Notes: generated from the letters alone by a model not told the origin. Positions 7,684-15,856 are shown, numbered from the stretch's first letter. The stretch: DNA of 64,000 nt from Bacillus thuringiensis (GCF_022095615.2 NZ_CP155560.1:372001-436000), one strand, 5' to 3'. Made by a program: numbers and translations.

Positions 7684-7715
7684 GACCTCTTATCTTTCCG
7701 TAAGAGGTCTTTTTT
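7684..7715 (+). terminator. Intrinsic terminator
   Basis: GACCTCTTA/TAAGAGGTC followed by six T. It is the last of the gene-less run; the next real gene starts at 7842. Confidence 0.8.
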
Positions 7716-7841
7716 CAAATAACTATTTTATTTAAATTTCATAAAACCTTTCTTTATCCAAATAGGTTCAAAATTATCTATTTTGCATATATAATACTTT
7801 TAGCAATTTAAATTCTATACATAAGTAATGGAGGCATTAAT

Positions 7842-8201
7842 ATGGGGATTGTCCCAAATTTACCCCCTCAACAATCAATCTCAAAACAACAAATTAATCC
7901 TAATAAGAAGCAACAAACGAATAAAAAGCTAAGACGTCGTCTTTTCTTAGCACTTGCTTTTATGCTACCTATGGTTATTTCCATTCAAATCTGCATTTAT
8001 AAGCAAGAACAAATGATTCAAGAAAAACAAATTACACTTAATAAAGAAAAGAAAAGATTATCTGAAGTAGAACTTATAGGACGCTATTTTGAAAACGATA
8101 TTAAAACTTTAACAGAGAGTGAAGAAGGTATTTTAAAGTTCGCAAGAAAATTGTATGGATTCTCCAAACCTGATGAAACTATATTTCAAATAACTGAATA
8201 G
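7842..8201 (+). CDS. DivIC/FtsB-like septum formation initiator family protein
   Basis: The 119-residue protein has the bitopic plan of DivIC/FtsB. It has a basic cytoplasmic N-terminus (residues 1-43, ending KKLRRR), one membrane helix (about 44-63) and a coiled coil (about 65-95). The C-terminal block reads EEGILKFARKLYGFSKPDETIFQI, the DivIC signature region. DivIC acts in the divisome with FtsL and DivIB. GGAGG lies 8 nt before the ATG. It is a single gene with its own terminator at 8215-8256. The cell certainly has a chromosomal DivIC, so this copy could modify division or be used by the replicon. Family assignment is good; the role is inference. Confidence 0.8.
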   Translation: MGIVPNLPPQQSISKQQINPNKKQQTNKKLRRRLFLALAFMLPMVISIQICIYKQEQMIQEKQITLNKEKKRLSEVELIGRYFENDIKTLTESEEGILKFARKLYGFSKPDETIFQITE

Positions 8202-8214
8202 CTTATCAGTACAT

Positions 8215-8256
8215 AAGCGATTATCATTGCGCGATTTAATGATAATCGCTTTTTAT
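8215..8256 (+). terminator. Intrinsic terminator after the DivIC-like gene
   Basis: AAGCGATTATCATT/AATGATAATCGCTT, a perfect 14-bp stem, followed by TTTTAT. Confidence 0.85.
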
Positions 8257-8371
8257 CAAAATTCTATTAAATTACGCTTTTGTTTGACTGTATTTCTTAC
8301 ATAAGACTAACTAGACACTAACATTTTTCTGTAGTACAATTCCTATCAGAAAAGTGTTAGGAGATATATTT

Positions 8372-8620
8372 ATGACTTTTGAAGATAATCGTAAATTAGG
8401 CATTCAACAAGGATGTATTGTAATTACAGATCAATCACAATATCTTGTTGTTAAAAAGAAGGAAAATTATTCTTTATTAAACATCGCAACTGCGGAATGC
8501 ATAAACTATGAAGTTTCACTTGAGCATCTTGAAGAAATGGTCCACGTAGATTTAAAAGAAAAAATTCAAGATATCATTCCACCAGAGAATATTAAAATCG
8601 TAGCTCAAAACAGAATATAA
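8372..8620 (+). CDS. Small cytosolic protein, unknown
   Basis: The ATG at 8372 has TTAGGAG 8 nt upstream, so I prefer it over the in-frame GTG at 8354; this gives 82 residues. The protein is soluble and acidic, with an N-terminal segment suggesting beta strands (IQQGCIVITDQSQYLVVKKK) and a helical C-terminus. I recognise no domain. It is a single-gene unit ending at the terminator at 8633-8657. Confidence 0.65.
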   Translation: MTFEDNRKLGIQQGCIVITDQSQYLVVKKKENYSLLNIATAECINYEVSLEHLEEMVHVDLKEKIQDIIPPENIKIVAQNRI

Positions 8621-8632
8621 ACTAGATTTTCT

Positions 8633-8657
8633 AAGAGCACTTTCGATAGTGCTCTTT
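8633..8657 (+). terminator. Intrinsic terminator
   Basis: AAGAGCACT/AGTGCTCTT followed by TTTC, directly after the 82-residue gene. Confidence 0.8.
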
Positions 8658-8834
8658 TTCATGACCAGTTTTAAACAACTATTTTATTCGACTTTCTATT
8701 AAGCTATTTTTTTAATAAAACTTACAAATTTGTAAGGTTGGTGTCACCTAAATGCATGGTTACTTGAATAATATTGGTTTAACCTATAGATTGTTAACTT
8801 AATTAAACAAAAAATCATTAGTAGGTGACATTTT

Positions 8835-9215
8835 ATGAGAAATTCCTTAATGCGTTATGGCATTGTATGTATAGCTTTTATTACTATCCCTATTTTATTT
8901 ATACACTTTGTTTCATCTCAATTCGTTCCAAAAGAATACAGTGAAGAATGGCCGGAAGTAAGTAAAACTACTGAACTAGTAACTATCGGTTACTTTAAAA
9001 AAGAAAAGGATCTTGATATTATAATTAAAAAAATTGAGCCTTCAGAAGAATATAGAACACATGAAATCCACCTATACGGACATGTGGCAGATAATAAAAA
9101 GCAAAAAGTTTCTGCTGTTGTAAATTTTCGTGATAACTATTCAATTAGAGACACATCTGAAGTTAAAATCAAAGAGCCTTTAAATAAAGGTTGGATGCTC
9201 TTTCAATTAAAATAA
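8835..9215 (+). CDS. Membrane-anchored small protein, unknown
   Basis: The 126-residue protein begins with a hydrophobic segment (about residues 8-27) that could be a signal anchor. A charged, strand-rich extracytoplasmic part follows, with no cysteine after the membrane segment and no lipobox. TAGGTGAC precedes the ATG. I recognise no family. The gene converges on the 9236-9607 gene with only 20 bp between the stops. Confidence 0.65.
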   Translation: MRNSLMRYGIVCIAFITIPILFIHFVSSQFVPKEYSEEWPEVSKTTELVTIGYFKKEKDLDIIIKKIEPSEEYRTHEIHLYGHVADNKKQKVSAVVNFRDNYSIRDTSEVKIKEPLNKGWMLFQLK

Positions 9216-9235
9216 CGTTTTTATTAAGATTTTAA

Positions 9236-9607
9236 TTAACCAATTTCCCTTGCATAATCACGCATCTTTTTCAATTCTTCCTCTGGCCATCCCCAATGTG
9301 TACAGTACAATCCGTCATAACCATTTATGCCATCCGAATTATCATTACCAAATATAAAATCCGTGAAATCTCTAACTAATCCCCACATTGTCCCACCTCT
9401 CGAGAAGTACTGACATTGCTTTTTATTCTTATATGAATTTCGTATTATACGCATCTCAACATTTGTACATCCATCAACGAACCATAGATTTCTACCATCA
9501 TGATGAAAATGATCTATTTTATTTTTAGTTTGAAAGAAATCTTTCTCATAATTCGCTAAGTAATTGATAAGTTTATTTACAATTTCAATCCGTTTTTTCT
9601 TGTCCAT
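9236..9607 (-). CDS. Hypothetical soluble protein
   Basis: The 123-residue protein starts MDKKKR after GGGGAATG. It is rich in aromatic residues (WFVDG, MWGLVRDF, HWGWPEEEL) and has four cysteines, which suggests a compact folded protein. I do not recognise a domain. It is monocistronic and convergent with the preceding gene. Confidence 0.65.
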   Translation of the reverse strand: MDKKKRIEIVNKLINYLANYEKDFFQTKNKIDHFHHDGRNLWFVDGCTNVEMRIIRNSYKNKKQCQYFSRGGTMWGLVRDFTDFIFGNDNSDGINGYDGLYCTHWGWPEEELKKMRDYAREIG

Positions 9608-10089
9608 CTTTCATTCCCCTCTTCTAATAACATAGCGTTTTTGTTTAGTTTCACTCTAAAAATAAAATTTTCATTTTTTATTCAACCAAGTTCATAACAT
9701 ACTCTTTTCCTCCGATAAAATAATGATTAGGTGCCCCATACACATTTTATCCACTGAAAATAATACCTTTCACGTACTTACGTATTAGAAACTTCATTTC
9801 TGCTTCTTCTGCAATCGCAATTTTGTTCACTTTTTTGATACATTTATGAAACATTTACATGTTATCTTCAGTATGTTCTATTCTTTTTGAAGAACCATGT
9901 GAGAATACCAAAACAAGAATCCCTAGAGCCCTAACTCTAGGGATTCTTGTTTTCAAATAACGCTTTTGTTTAATTTAATATGTGTCCCTTTCGATGCAGT
10001 ATCCTATTACAATTAATTCTTATGTTATAATTATCTACGACACATATTTTAATAGGCACAACAAATCTCATACATATAGGAGGACCTTA
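9608..10089. other. Intergenic region with one strong terminator
   Basis: No ORF with a ribosome site is seen. A perfect 17-bp hairpin (AACAAGAATCCCTAGAG and its complement, 9912-9951) ending in GTTTTC lies in the middle. As no + strand gene precedes it, it could end a non-coding transcript from the 9.65-9.9 kb stretch. Confidence 0.5.
9912..9955 (+). terminator. Strong intrinsic terminator without an upstream gene
   Basis: A perfect 17-bp inverted repeat with a 6-nt loop and a following T run. The nearest upstream gene on the same strand ends 700 bp away and a minus-strand gene lies between. Confidence 0.8.
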
Positions 10090-10497
10090 ATGATCCTAAC
10101 TCAAGAAAAAAACATAAAATTAATTATGCATTTTCTTACCGTATTGTCTGTTTTTATTCTTATTTTCTTTAGTGTCACAATTTTTTATATACCATTGATT
10201 TTTTATTTCCTATGCAAATCACAAGACATTCGAAAAAATATTCTTGAAGCTGTTTTTTACCAACTATTCATTTGGATAATTACAATGGTTTGGAATCTTT
10301 TCGTAATAAGAATCTTAATGTTAGCTTTATCTAATTTAGACTTTGCTTCAAACAACGCTTTGATTATTTTCGGAATAGCTCCCTTATATCTAATACTGCT
10401 TCTTTTGTTAATTTTCGGACCTATAAAAGGAATTTTATATGTGCTACAAGAAAAAGACTTTCATTATCCTATTATTTCTAAATGGATTAAAAAATAA
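10090..10497 (+). CDS. DUF4870-like multi-helix membrane protein
   Basis: The ATG at 10090 follows AGGAGG by 6 nt, so I prefer it to the upstream in-frame start at 9982; this gives 135 residues. Four helices are predicted. The pattern of an N-terminal TQEKNIK segment, an internal RKNILEAVFYQLF segment and the terminal ending DFHYPII is like the DUF4870 (Tic20-like) family, whose function is unknown. A terminator follows at 10511-10541. Confidence 0.65.
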   Translation: MILTQEKNIKLIMHFLTVLSVFILIFFSVTIFYIPLIFYFLCKSQDIRKNILEAVFYQLFIWIITMVWNLFVIRILMLALSNLDFASNNALIIFGIAPLYLILLLLLIFGPIKGILYVLQEKDFHYPIISKWIKK

Positions 10498-10510
10498 AAA
10501 TACATGTAGA

Positions 10511-10541
10511 AGAATTCAGAGTTTTACTGAATTCTTTTTTT
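10511..10541 (+). terminator. Intrinsic terminator after the DUF4870-like gene
   Basis: AGAATTCAG/CTGAATTCT followed by six T. Confidence 0.85.
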
Positions 10542-10573
10542 ATGGAGAATCAATTTGAAAACCAAAAATAAAA

Positions 10574-10600
10574 GAACCTCAATAAATGAGGTTCAAAAAA
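10574..10600 (-). terminator. Intrinsic terminator of the secreted-protein gene
   Basis: GAACCTCA/TGAGGTTC with T-rich flanks on both strands. It serves the minus-strand gene ending at 10605 and could act in both directions. Confidence 0.75.
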
Positions 10601-10604
10601 TCTA

Positions 10605-10886
10605 CTATTTTAAATTACCTTCGTAAAAAGCAACTCCATTTTGAACATGTTTTAAATACCACGTAATCGTCCCGCCACAAACATTTTCATTAAAACTATT
10701 AGCATATACTCCATTTGAGTAATAAAGAGTTCTTTTGAATTTACCATTAGAATACTCATAAGGAATTGAACATGTTGCTTGCTTCGGAGAGCTCACAGCT
10801 TTTTGCGTATCAGCTGAAGCTGCCCCAATTCCTCCTGTTAATGCAATACCAGTTGCTAATACTCCTACTACTAATTTCTTGAACAT
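10605..10886 (-). CDS. Small secreted protein, unknown
   Basis: The 93-residue precursor has a textbook Sec signal peptide (Lys-Lys, hydrophobic core, then AASA before DTQ), leaving a mature protein of about 68 residues. The mature part has two cysteines that could form a disulfide, aromatic strands (RTLYYSN, TWYLKHVQ) and a compact C-terminus. The size and strand pattern resemble small secreted antimicrobial or inhibitor proteins, but I cannot name a family. AAAGGGGGA lies before the ATG. Confidence 0.7.
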   Translation of the reverse strand: MFKKLVVGVLATGIALTGGIGAASADTQKAVSSPKQATCSIPYEYSNGKFKRTLYYSNGVYANSFNENVCGGTITWYLKHVQNGVAFYEGNLK

Positions 10887-11247
10887 AATAAATCCCCCTT
10901 TAATAGTTTTTATAGCTTACAACTTAACTGTATCATCTTTGTTAATTATGTAAATATTTTGAATATGTAGAAATATTTATTTAAATTTTGGTAATATTAG
11001 GATTATATTTTATCAAACTAAAAATAGAGGAGGGTAAAAAAATATGTAATAATGCATAATAAATCAATCAGATATTATGATATATTCACAAAGAGTTGAT
11101 ACAAAATTTCTTTAGATTGGAAAACTAAATCTTATCTACCTAAAAGGACCTGCTCAATTAACTCTTAAAAACATAAGATAAAGAGAATCCATTAAAATAC
11201 ATGAGTGACTTCATTTTTTTCGCCTCTTACTAAAAGGAGAGATTAAT
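10887..11247. other. Promoter region between divergent small genes
   Basis: The stretch holds the upstream region of the secreted-protein gene and the leader of the YjcZ-type gene. The last 100 bp (from AAAAGGACCTGCTC at about 11142) is repeated upstream of the decayed YjcZ-type gene at 12335, which points to a duplicated gene with its leader. No further ORF is seen. Confidence 0.5.
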
Positions 11248-11364
11248 ATGAGTTACGGTGGTAGCTGCGGTAGTTGCGGCGGTGGCGGTTTTGCTGGAGG
11301 CTTCGCTTTATTAGTTGTATTATTTATTTTATTAATCATCATTGGGGCTTCTTGTTTCTGCTAA
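11248..11364 (+). CDS. YjcZ-family sporulation protein
   Basis: A 38-residue protein that reads MSYGGSCGSCGGGG, then a helix FALLVVLFILLIIIGA, then SCFC. This is the hallmark of the YjcZ/YhcM mini-protein family found in Bacillus spores and membranes. AAAGGAGA lies before the ATG. A terminator follows at 11376-11405. A decayed paralogue lies at 12335, and the 3' end of a third copy is fused to the peptide-transporter relic at 20038. Confidence 0.85.
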   Translation: MSYGGSCGSCGGGGFAGGFALLVVLFILLIIIGASCFC

Positions 11365-11375
11365 AATACTATTGG

Positions 11376-11405
11376 AAAAGGCACCTTTGGGTGTCTTTTC
11401 TTTTT
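11376..11405 (+). terminator. Terminator of the YjcZ-type gene
   Basis: AAAAGGCACC/GGTGTCTTTT followed by a long T-rich run. Confidence 0.8.
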
Positions 11406-11472
11406 TCTCAATATAAGAACACCAAGAATATGCTATTATGTTAATATAAATTCCCTTTTGTGCAATGAGATA

Positions 11473-11524
11473 GTCATAAAGATAAGGCTCACCTACGATT
11501 ATAGGCGGGCCTTATCTTTATGAC
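11473..11524 (+). terminator. Long perfect hairpin, possible terminator
   Basis: GTCATAAAGATAAGGC and its exact complement form a 16-bp stem with a 20-nt loop. The flanks are symmetric, so it could act on both strands or be a protein site. There is no adjacent gene on either side. Confidence 0.6.
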
Positions 11525-11846
11525 ACAATACCAAATTATACTCTCATTTTTTCAAAACTTTATGCAATTATACATAGTCGTATAAAATACACCAAATAAA
11601 TATTACATGTAGTAAAATATAAATTGTGGATACATTCTATAAAGCAGATTCTTTTGAAAGGCGTAACATATCAATCATTACAGAAGATGTGGCGTTACTC
11701 TAATACTGATCTCAAATCTCTTGTATTTTGTAAACTAACAATCTAATGTATATAGATGATTCTGTTTTATAGTATGTGTTTACACGTATAACAAAGGGAT
11801 AATACGGATAAGTTTATACTAAATGAACGTGGTTCAAGTCGGAGGA

Positions 11847-11870
11847 AGGCACCTTAAGGTGTCTTTTTTT
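11847..11870 (+). terminator. Intrinsic terminator, repeated element
   Basis: AGGCACCTTAAGGTGTC followed by seven T. The preceding 25 bp are shared with 33710-33749, where an almost identical terminator lies after the DUF418 gene. Confidence 0.75.
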
Positions 11871-11879
11871 ATTATAAAA

Positions 11880-11910
11880 AACCCCCAAGCATTCATACAC
11901 TTAGGGGTTT
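11880..11910 (-). terminator. Terminator of the 44-residue gene
   Basis: On the minus strand AAACCCC...GGGGTTT is followed by a run of T residues, 38 bp after the stop of the 44-residue gene. Confidence 0.75.
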
Positions 11911-11947
11911 ACCGATTAAAAGGTGGAACTGTTTGAAACTCCTTAAA

Positions 11948-12082
11948 CTATGAACAAAGCGGGATTACTCCTAAACCAATTAATAGAGCTGCAGCAAACG
12001 TTGGAATTGGTACAGGAATTTGGATACCTTCTACAACTAAGAAGTATTGTCCACTTACTACTTGGAAACAAACTAATTGCAT
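11948..12082 (-). CDS. 44-residue hydrophobic protein, unknown
   Basis: An AGGGAGGAAT site lies just before the ATG. The product has an N-terminal half with two cysteines (QLVCFQVVSGQYFLVVEG), an IPVPIPT turn and a hydrophobic C-terminus with AAALLIGLGVIPL. It has its own terminator at 11880-11910. Ribosome site, terminator and composition argue that it is real. I do not recognise the family; a membrane-associated peptide is likely. Confidence 0.6.
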   Translation of the reverse strand: MQLVCFQVVSGQYFLVVEGIQIPVPIPTFAAALLIGLGVIPLCS

Positions 12083-12334
12083 GGTTATTCCTCCCTTCTG
12101 TTAGGATTAATACATTATATTAAATAATCTTATTATTGTTATAGTTAAATTAATTGTTTTTCGAAAAAATATGTAATTTGTTAATAGTGGCAGGAAGACA
12201 AGGATGTCTTTTCTTTATTTTCAAAAGGACCTGCTCATTTAATCCGTAAAAACATACAGTAAGGTGTATTCATTAACGTACACTTACATGTGCGACCTCT
12301 ATTTTTTCTCCTATTATTCAAAAAAGGGATTCAT

Positions 12335-12409
12335 ATGGTCTATGGTGGTAGTTACGACGGCTGGTTGATAAAAAAAGACACTCTTGAGAGTGTCTTTTTT
12401 TGTTTCTAA
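12335..12409 (+). pseudogene. Decayed YjcZ-type gene
   Basis: The N-terminus MVYGGSYDGW resembles MSYGGSCGSC of the intact gene at 11248. The roughly 100-bp leader (AAAGGACCTGCTCATTTAA onwards) is also homologous to that of the intact gene. The helix-coding part is missing and the frame runs straight into the terminator hairpin at 12376-12402. It is therefore a deleted paralogue. Confidence 0.5.
12376..12402 (+). terminator. Intrinsic terminator
   Basis: AGACACTCTTGAGAGTGTCT followed by T residues; it ends the decayed YjcZ-type unit. Confidence 0.75.
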
Positions 12410-12664
12410 ACATACCTGCTTTTAAGGCTGGAAAAGAATTAAAAGAGGCAGTGAAATAATTATACATATTAAATAGGGTTTGATATTCTTATCAGCCCTT
12501 TTTCAATATTCTTGTTGTGCATAAAACAAAAAAGTATCATTCGAAAAAACAAATGTAAATCTTTATATATAAACAATCAGATTAATGTTATAATAAAATT
12601 AACCAAGAAGCATCCAACAATCTTTGATTAATCACTACATTTTCTTTAGAGCTATATCAACATA
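12410..12664. other. Intergenic stretch
   Basis: Between the decayed YjcZ unit and the P450 terminator I see only A+T-rich sequence, with no ORF that has a ribosome site and no hairpin. Confidence 0.5.
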
Positions 12665-12697
12665 AAAGAAGAGACACTATACAGTGTCTCTTCTTTT
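12665..12697 (-). terminator. Terminator downstream of the P450 gene
   Basis: AAGAAGAGACACT/AGTGTCTCTTCTT with T residues on both outer sides; it can act in both directions and ends the P450 transcript. Confidence 0.8.
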
Positions 12698-12714
12698 ATA
12701 TTTCGTGCCTTTAA

Positions 12715-13962
12715 TCAATAGTAAGAGTGAATCCCATTAACTTTCATTGGTAGATAAGTCAAGGACTGTCCCGTAGCAGAAGCAGTTAGGTTTTTTTCTA
12801 ATTCAAATCCTTCAACTGGTTCGATACAAGAAAACCTTTGTAAGAATACCTCTAATACAATTTTCATTTCTAATCGTGCAAGGGGTGCACCTAAACAAAA
12901 ATGTGGACCACTTCCGAAAGTTAAGTGCTTTTTATTATTTGAGCGATGAATATCTATAGAAAAAGGATCGCTATACATGTTTTCATCCATATTGGATGCA
13001 CTCATCCAAGCAATGACTACGTCACCTTTTTTTAACTCAATCCCTAATAGATTATTATCTTTTTTGACCGTACGATCCCTTTTTGAAATATGAAAGCGAT
13101 ATCGAAGCATTTCTTCAACGGCTTTAGGGACTAGACCTATATCCTTTCTTAGTTTTTCATATAATGACTTGTCATCATAAAGCAATGAATAGAATGTATT
13201 GGCTATTGCGTGACTAGTTGTTTCAATACCTGCCCCTAAGAGTAACATAGTTGTTTGTACAATCTCATTATCCGTAAGTTTTTCCCCATCTACTTCAGCT
13301 CGAATCAAATCAGAGATAATATCATCACAAAGGTTCGAACGCTTGTGAACTACAATAGGATAAAGATATTCATAATATTCTTTCGCTGCCTTTTGTTTTT
13401 GTTGTTCAAGGGCTTCTAACCGTTCTTTGTTGTATGGTTGGAACAAAATATCAACCCAATTTTTAAACTGACCTTGACCTTGTGCAGGTACGCCAAATAA
13501 ATCGCCTATTACTAGAGCAGGTAAAGGGGATGCCAAAGCGTCCACAATATTAATCGTAGAATGTTCTTGTATGTTTTCTACAAGCTCCGTTGCAATTTGT
13601 TGAATACGGGGTTCCCACTCTTTTAAACTGCGGGGCGTGAAAGCTGCTGCCAATAAAGATCGTACTTTTCGATGGTCAGGAGGATCAAGGAACGTAATCA
13701 TTGTTATAGGTGAAGTGTCTTTTTGATTTTTATTATCACCGACAAAAATACCGCTTCTAGGCCCTTGACTTGAAAAGAATTCATAATTGGTTAATACCTG
13801 CTTAACATCTTCATACTTAAACACATTCCATGTATTCGTTTCCTCGTGAAAATAAACAGAATGATTGTAAAGCATTTCTTTATACCACTTTAAAGGGAAA
13901 AATTCTTCAGTACGTGTCTGGAAATTAGGGATTTCTTGAATTGCAATTACCTCTTTTTTCAC
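12715..13962 (-). CDS. Cytochrome P450
   Basis: A 415-residue soluble class I-type bacterial P450. Visible signatures are the I-helix AGIETT (244-249), ExxR at Glu284-Arg287, and the haem loop FGSGPHFCLGAP with the ligand Cys356. The PPDHRKVR segment (94-101) resembles CYP107-type enzymes. No ferredoxin or reductase is encoded nearby, so electrons must come from elsewhere in the cell. It is transcribed after the MFS exporter with a 166-bp gap that contains an inverted repeat. The pairing with an exporter and TetR regulator suggests modification of, or resistance to, a small molecule; the substrate is unknown. Confidence 0.95.
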   Translation of the reverse strand: MKKEVIAIQEIPNFQTRTEEFFPLKWYKEMLYNHSVYFHEETNTWNVFKYEDVKQVLTNYEFFSSQGPRSGIFVGDNKNQKDTSPITMITFLDPPDHRKVRSLLAAAFTPRSLKEWEPRIQQIATELVENIQEHSTINIVDALASPLPALVIGDLFGVPAQGQGQFKNWVDILFQPYNKERLEALEQQKQKAAKEYYEYLYPIVVHKRSNLCDDIISDLIRAEVDGEKLTDNEIVQTTMLLLGAGIETTSHAIANTFYSLLYDDKSLYEKLRKDIGLVPKAVEEMLRYRFHISKRDRTVKKDNNLLGIELKKGDVVIAWMSASNMDENMYSDPFSIDIHRSNNKKHLTFGSGPHFCLGAPLARLEMKIVLEVFLQRFSCIEPVEGFELEKNLTASATGQSLTYLPMKVNGIHSYY

Positions 13963-14008
13963 TGATATTCCTCCTTAAAAATACAAATTGTATAAATCAA
14001 TCTATAAA

Positions 14009-14082
14009 TAGTCATATTTGGAGTACATCTCATTCTTAGCCAGCATAAGATAGAAGCGATTTACTCCAAATAAGATGACTAA
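14009..14082. repeat. Inverted repeat between the exporter and P450 genes
   Basis: TAGTCATATTTGGAGTA (14009-14025) pairs with TACTCCAAATAAGATGACTA (about 14063-14082), interrupted by three unpaired bases. There is no T run, so it is not a classic terminator. It may be an RNA-processing hairpin or a regulator site adjusting P450 expression. Confidence 0.5.
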
Positions 14083-14128
14083 CCGTTGGTATAAATTTCT
14101 TTTTTTTGATTCGAAGATTCAAATGGTT

Positions 14129-15643
14129 TTAATTTATTTTTAATTTCTCTGTAGTTACCATCTCTGCGGAAATATTAGATTCTAATTCAGAAGCTTGTTT
14201 AACTTTCTTTATAAAGAAGGAAAGTATTAATCCGATGATACCAATTCCAATGATGACAAGGTAAGCGTCATTAATCCCTTGTATAGAGGCTTCTGTAACA
14301 AGCTCTTTTTGATTCATTCCTTTAGCTGCTGCGGTAGGAACCATATCCTGCAGATGTGATTTCGTACGGCTCGTCATCACTGTCACGAGAAGCGAAGTAC
14401 CGACAGCACCGGCAACTTGACGAATCGTATTACTTATTGCTGTTCCATGTGCATTTAACCGTTGTGGCAATTGATTTAGACCAGCAGTCTGAATCGGCAT
14501 CATCATTAAGGCCATACCAATGCGACGCCCTGTTGACATGAGAATCAAATAGATATAACTAGTGGACTCCGTCAAGTTGATAAAACCCATTGTTGTAATA
14601 ATGGTAATTGTCATTCCAGTAATAGCTAACCATTTCGCACCAAAGCGATCGAATAGCTTACCGGTAACCGGCATAAGGAATCCCATGACCAGCGCACCTG
14701 GAAGAAGCAGAAGACCCGACTCAATGGCTGTGAAACCACGCATATTTTGGAGATATAACGGAAGTAACATCATATCTGCATACATAACCATAGTAATTGC
14801 GATATTAATGATTGTTGTTAAAGAAAACATATTATATTTAAATACACGTAAGTCAAGCAATGGATTTTGTGATCTTAATTCCTTCCATGAAAAGAGGACA
14901 AGGGCTAAAATACCAACAGTAATCGTACCTGCTACCTCTATATCTGACCAGCCAAGGCTTCCGGCCTGGCTGAAACCATAAATTAATGCACCGAAACCAA
15001 TGGTAGAGAGAATAACACTTAGGATATTAAGTTTTGTCTTAATTCGGTCGGATACATTTCGGAGATAAATGAATCCGAGTACAATAACAAGGATAGCAAA
15101 TGGAATCATTCCGTAAAACATCGTTTCCCATTTATAGTTATCAATAATGTACCCGGCAATTGTAGGACCAATTGCTGGCGCAAAAATGACGGCAAGTCCC
15201 ACCATTCCCATAGCTGCTCCTCTCTTTTCGCGAGGGAAGATGGTCAAAATAACATGCGTAAGCAATGGCATAATGATTCCTGCACCGGCTGCCTGAATCA
15301 TACGTCCAGTTAACAAGACAGGAAATCCTGTTGCTACAGCTGAAACAATGGTTCCAGCTAGAAATATAAACATCGAAGTTTGAAAGAGTTCACGTGTGGT
15401 AAACCGTTGCATTAAATAAGCGGTAATAGGAATCAAGACGCCGTTTACTAGCATGTAACCGGTTGTTAACCACTGGGCTGTTGTAGCCGAAATCTTAAAT
15501 TCAACCATAAGTTCAGGAGTAGCGACACTCATGAGTGTTTGGTTTAAGGTTGCAAGAAAAGCACCTAAAATCATAATGAACATAATAGGTCCTTTTTTTA
15601 TCGAATTTGGGACTGTTTTAGTCTGATTATGCAATTTTTTCAT
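14129..15643 (-). CDS. MFS drug exporter, DHA2 (14-helix, EmrB/QacA type)
   Basis: The 504-residue protein has about 14 hydrophobic helices. It carries the DHA2 motifs: QWLTTGYMLVNGVLIPITAYL in helix 2, GRMIQAAGAGIIMPLL in helix 4, and MGMVGLAVIFAPAIGPTIAG (motif C, typical of drug/proton antiporters) in helix 5. It sits in the plasma membrane and should export an organic compound using the proton gradient. It is divergent from the TetR-type gene at 15857 with an operator-like palindrome between, and co-directional with the P450. The C-terminal 25 residues are polar and probably cytosolic. Confidence 0.93.
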   Translation of the reverse strand: MKKLHNQTKTVPNSIKKGPIMFIMILGAFLATLNQTLMSVATPELMVEFKISATTAQWLTTGYMLVNGVLIPITAYLMQRFTTRELFQTSMFIFLAGTIVSAVATGFPVLLTGRMIQAAGAGIIMPLLTHVILTIFPREKRGAAMGMVGLAVIFAPAIGPTIAGYIIDNYKWETMFYGMIPFAILVIVLGFIYLRNVSDRIKTKLNILSVILSTIGFGALIYGFSQAGSLGWSDIEVAGTITVGILALVLFSWKELRSQNPLLDLRVFKYNMFSLTTIINIAITMVMYADMMLLPLYLQNMRGFTAIESGLLLLPGALVMGFLMPVTGKLFDRFGAKWLAITGMTITIITTMGFINLTESTSYIYLILMSTGRRIGMALMMMPIQTAGLNQLPQRLNAHGTAISNTIRQVAGAVGTSLLVTVMTSRTKSHLQDMVPTAAAKGMNQKELVTEASIQGINDAYLVIIGIGIIGLILSFFIKKVKQASELESNISAEMVTTEKLKIN

Positions 15644-15751
15644 ATCCTTTCTAATTTTAACATAGACTTTTTTTACAAAGTGTTGAATAATTTACACTAT
15701 ATAAATTACATTATTATAGATTATTATGACAACAGACAATTTCTTAATAAA

Positions 15752-15808
15752 TGTCTATTAGTTATCACTTCTTATGCTTTCTGTTAATAAAGTCTAAGAT
15801 AATAGACA
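15752..15808. promoter_or_regulatory. Likely TetR operator between exporter and regulator
   Basis: The 16-bp element with arms GTCTA (15792-15796) and TAGAC (15803-15807) lies in the divergent intergenic region. A further half-site pair, TGTCTATTA (15752-15760) and TAATAGACA (15800-15808), is also inverted. TetR-family proteins usually bind such palindromes between themselves and the divergent efflux gene. The binding is inference. Confidence 0.55.
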
Positions 15809-15856
15809 GAACTTAGAATATTGTAAATTTCTAATTAATAGGAAAGGTGATTAGAT

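Larger units (their letters stand above)
11365..11879. other. Gene-poor stretch with candidate small-RNA terminators
   Basis: Beyond the YjcZ terminator there is no ORF with a ribosome site. Two further + strand hairpins (11473-11524 and 11847-11870) occur without genes. The sequence leading to the second (GTGGTTCAAGTC...GGCACCTT) recurs at about 33710-33749. Confidence 0.5.

Noticed and set aside
14562..14981. 139-codon + strand ORF inside the MFS exporter gene
   Set aside because: Antisense to an exporter with clear motifs; composition is that of a shadow frame.
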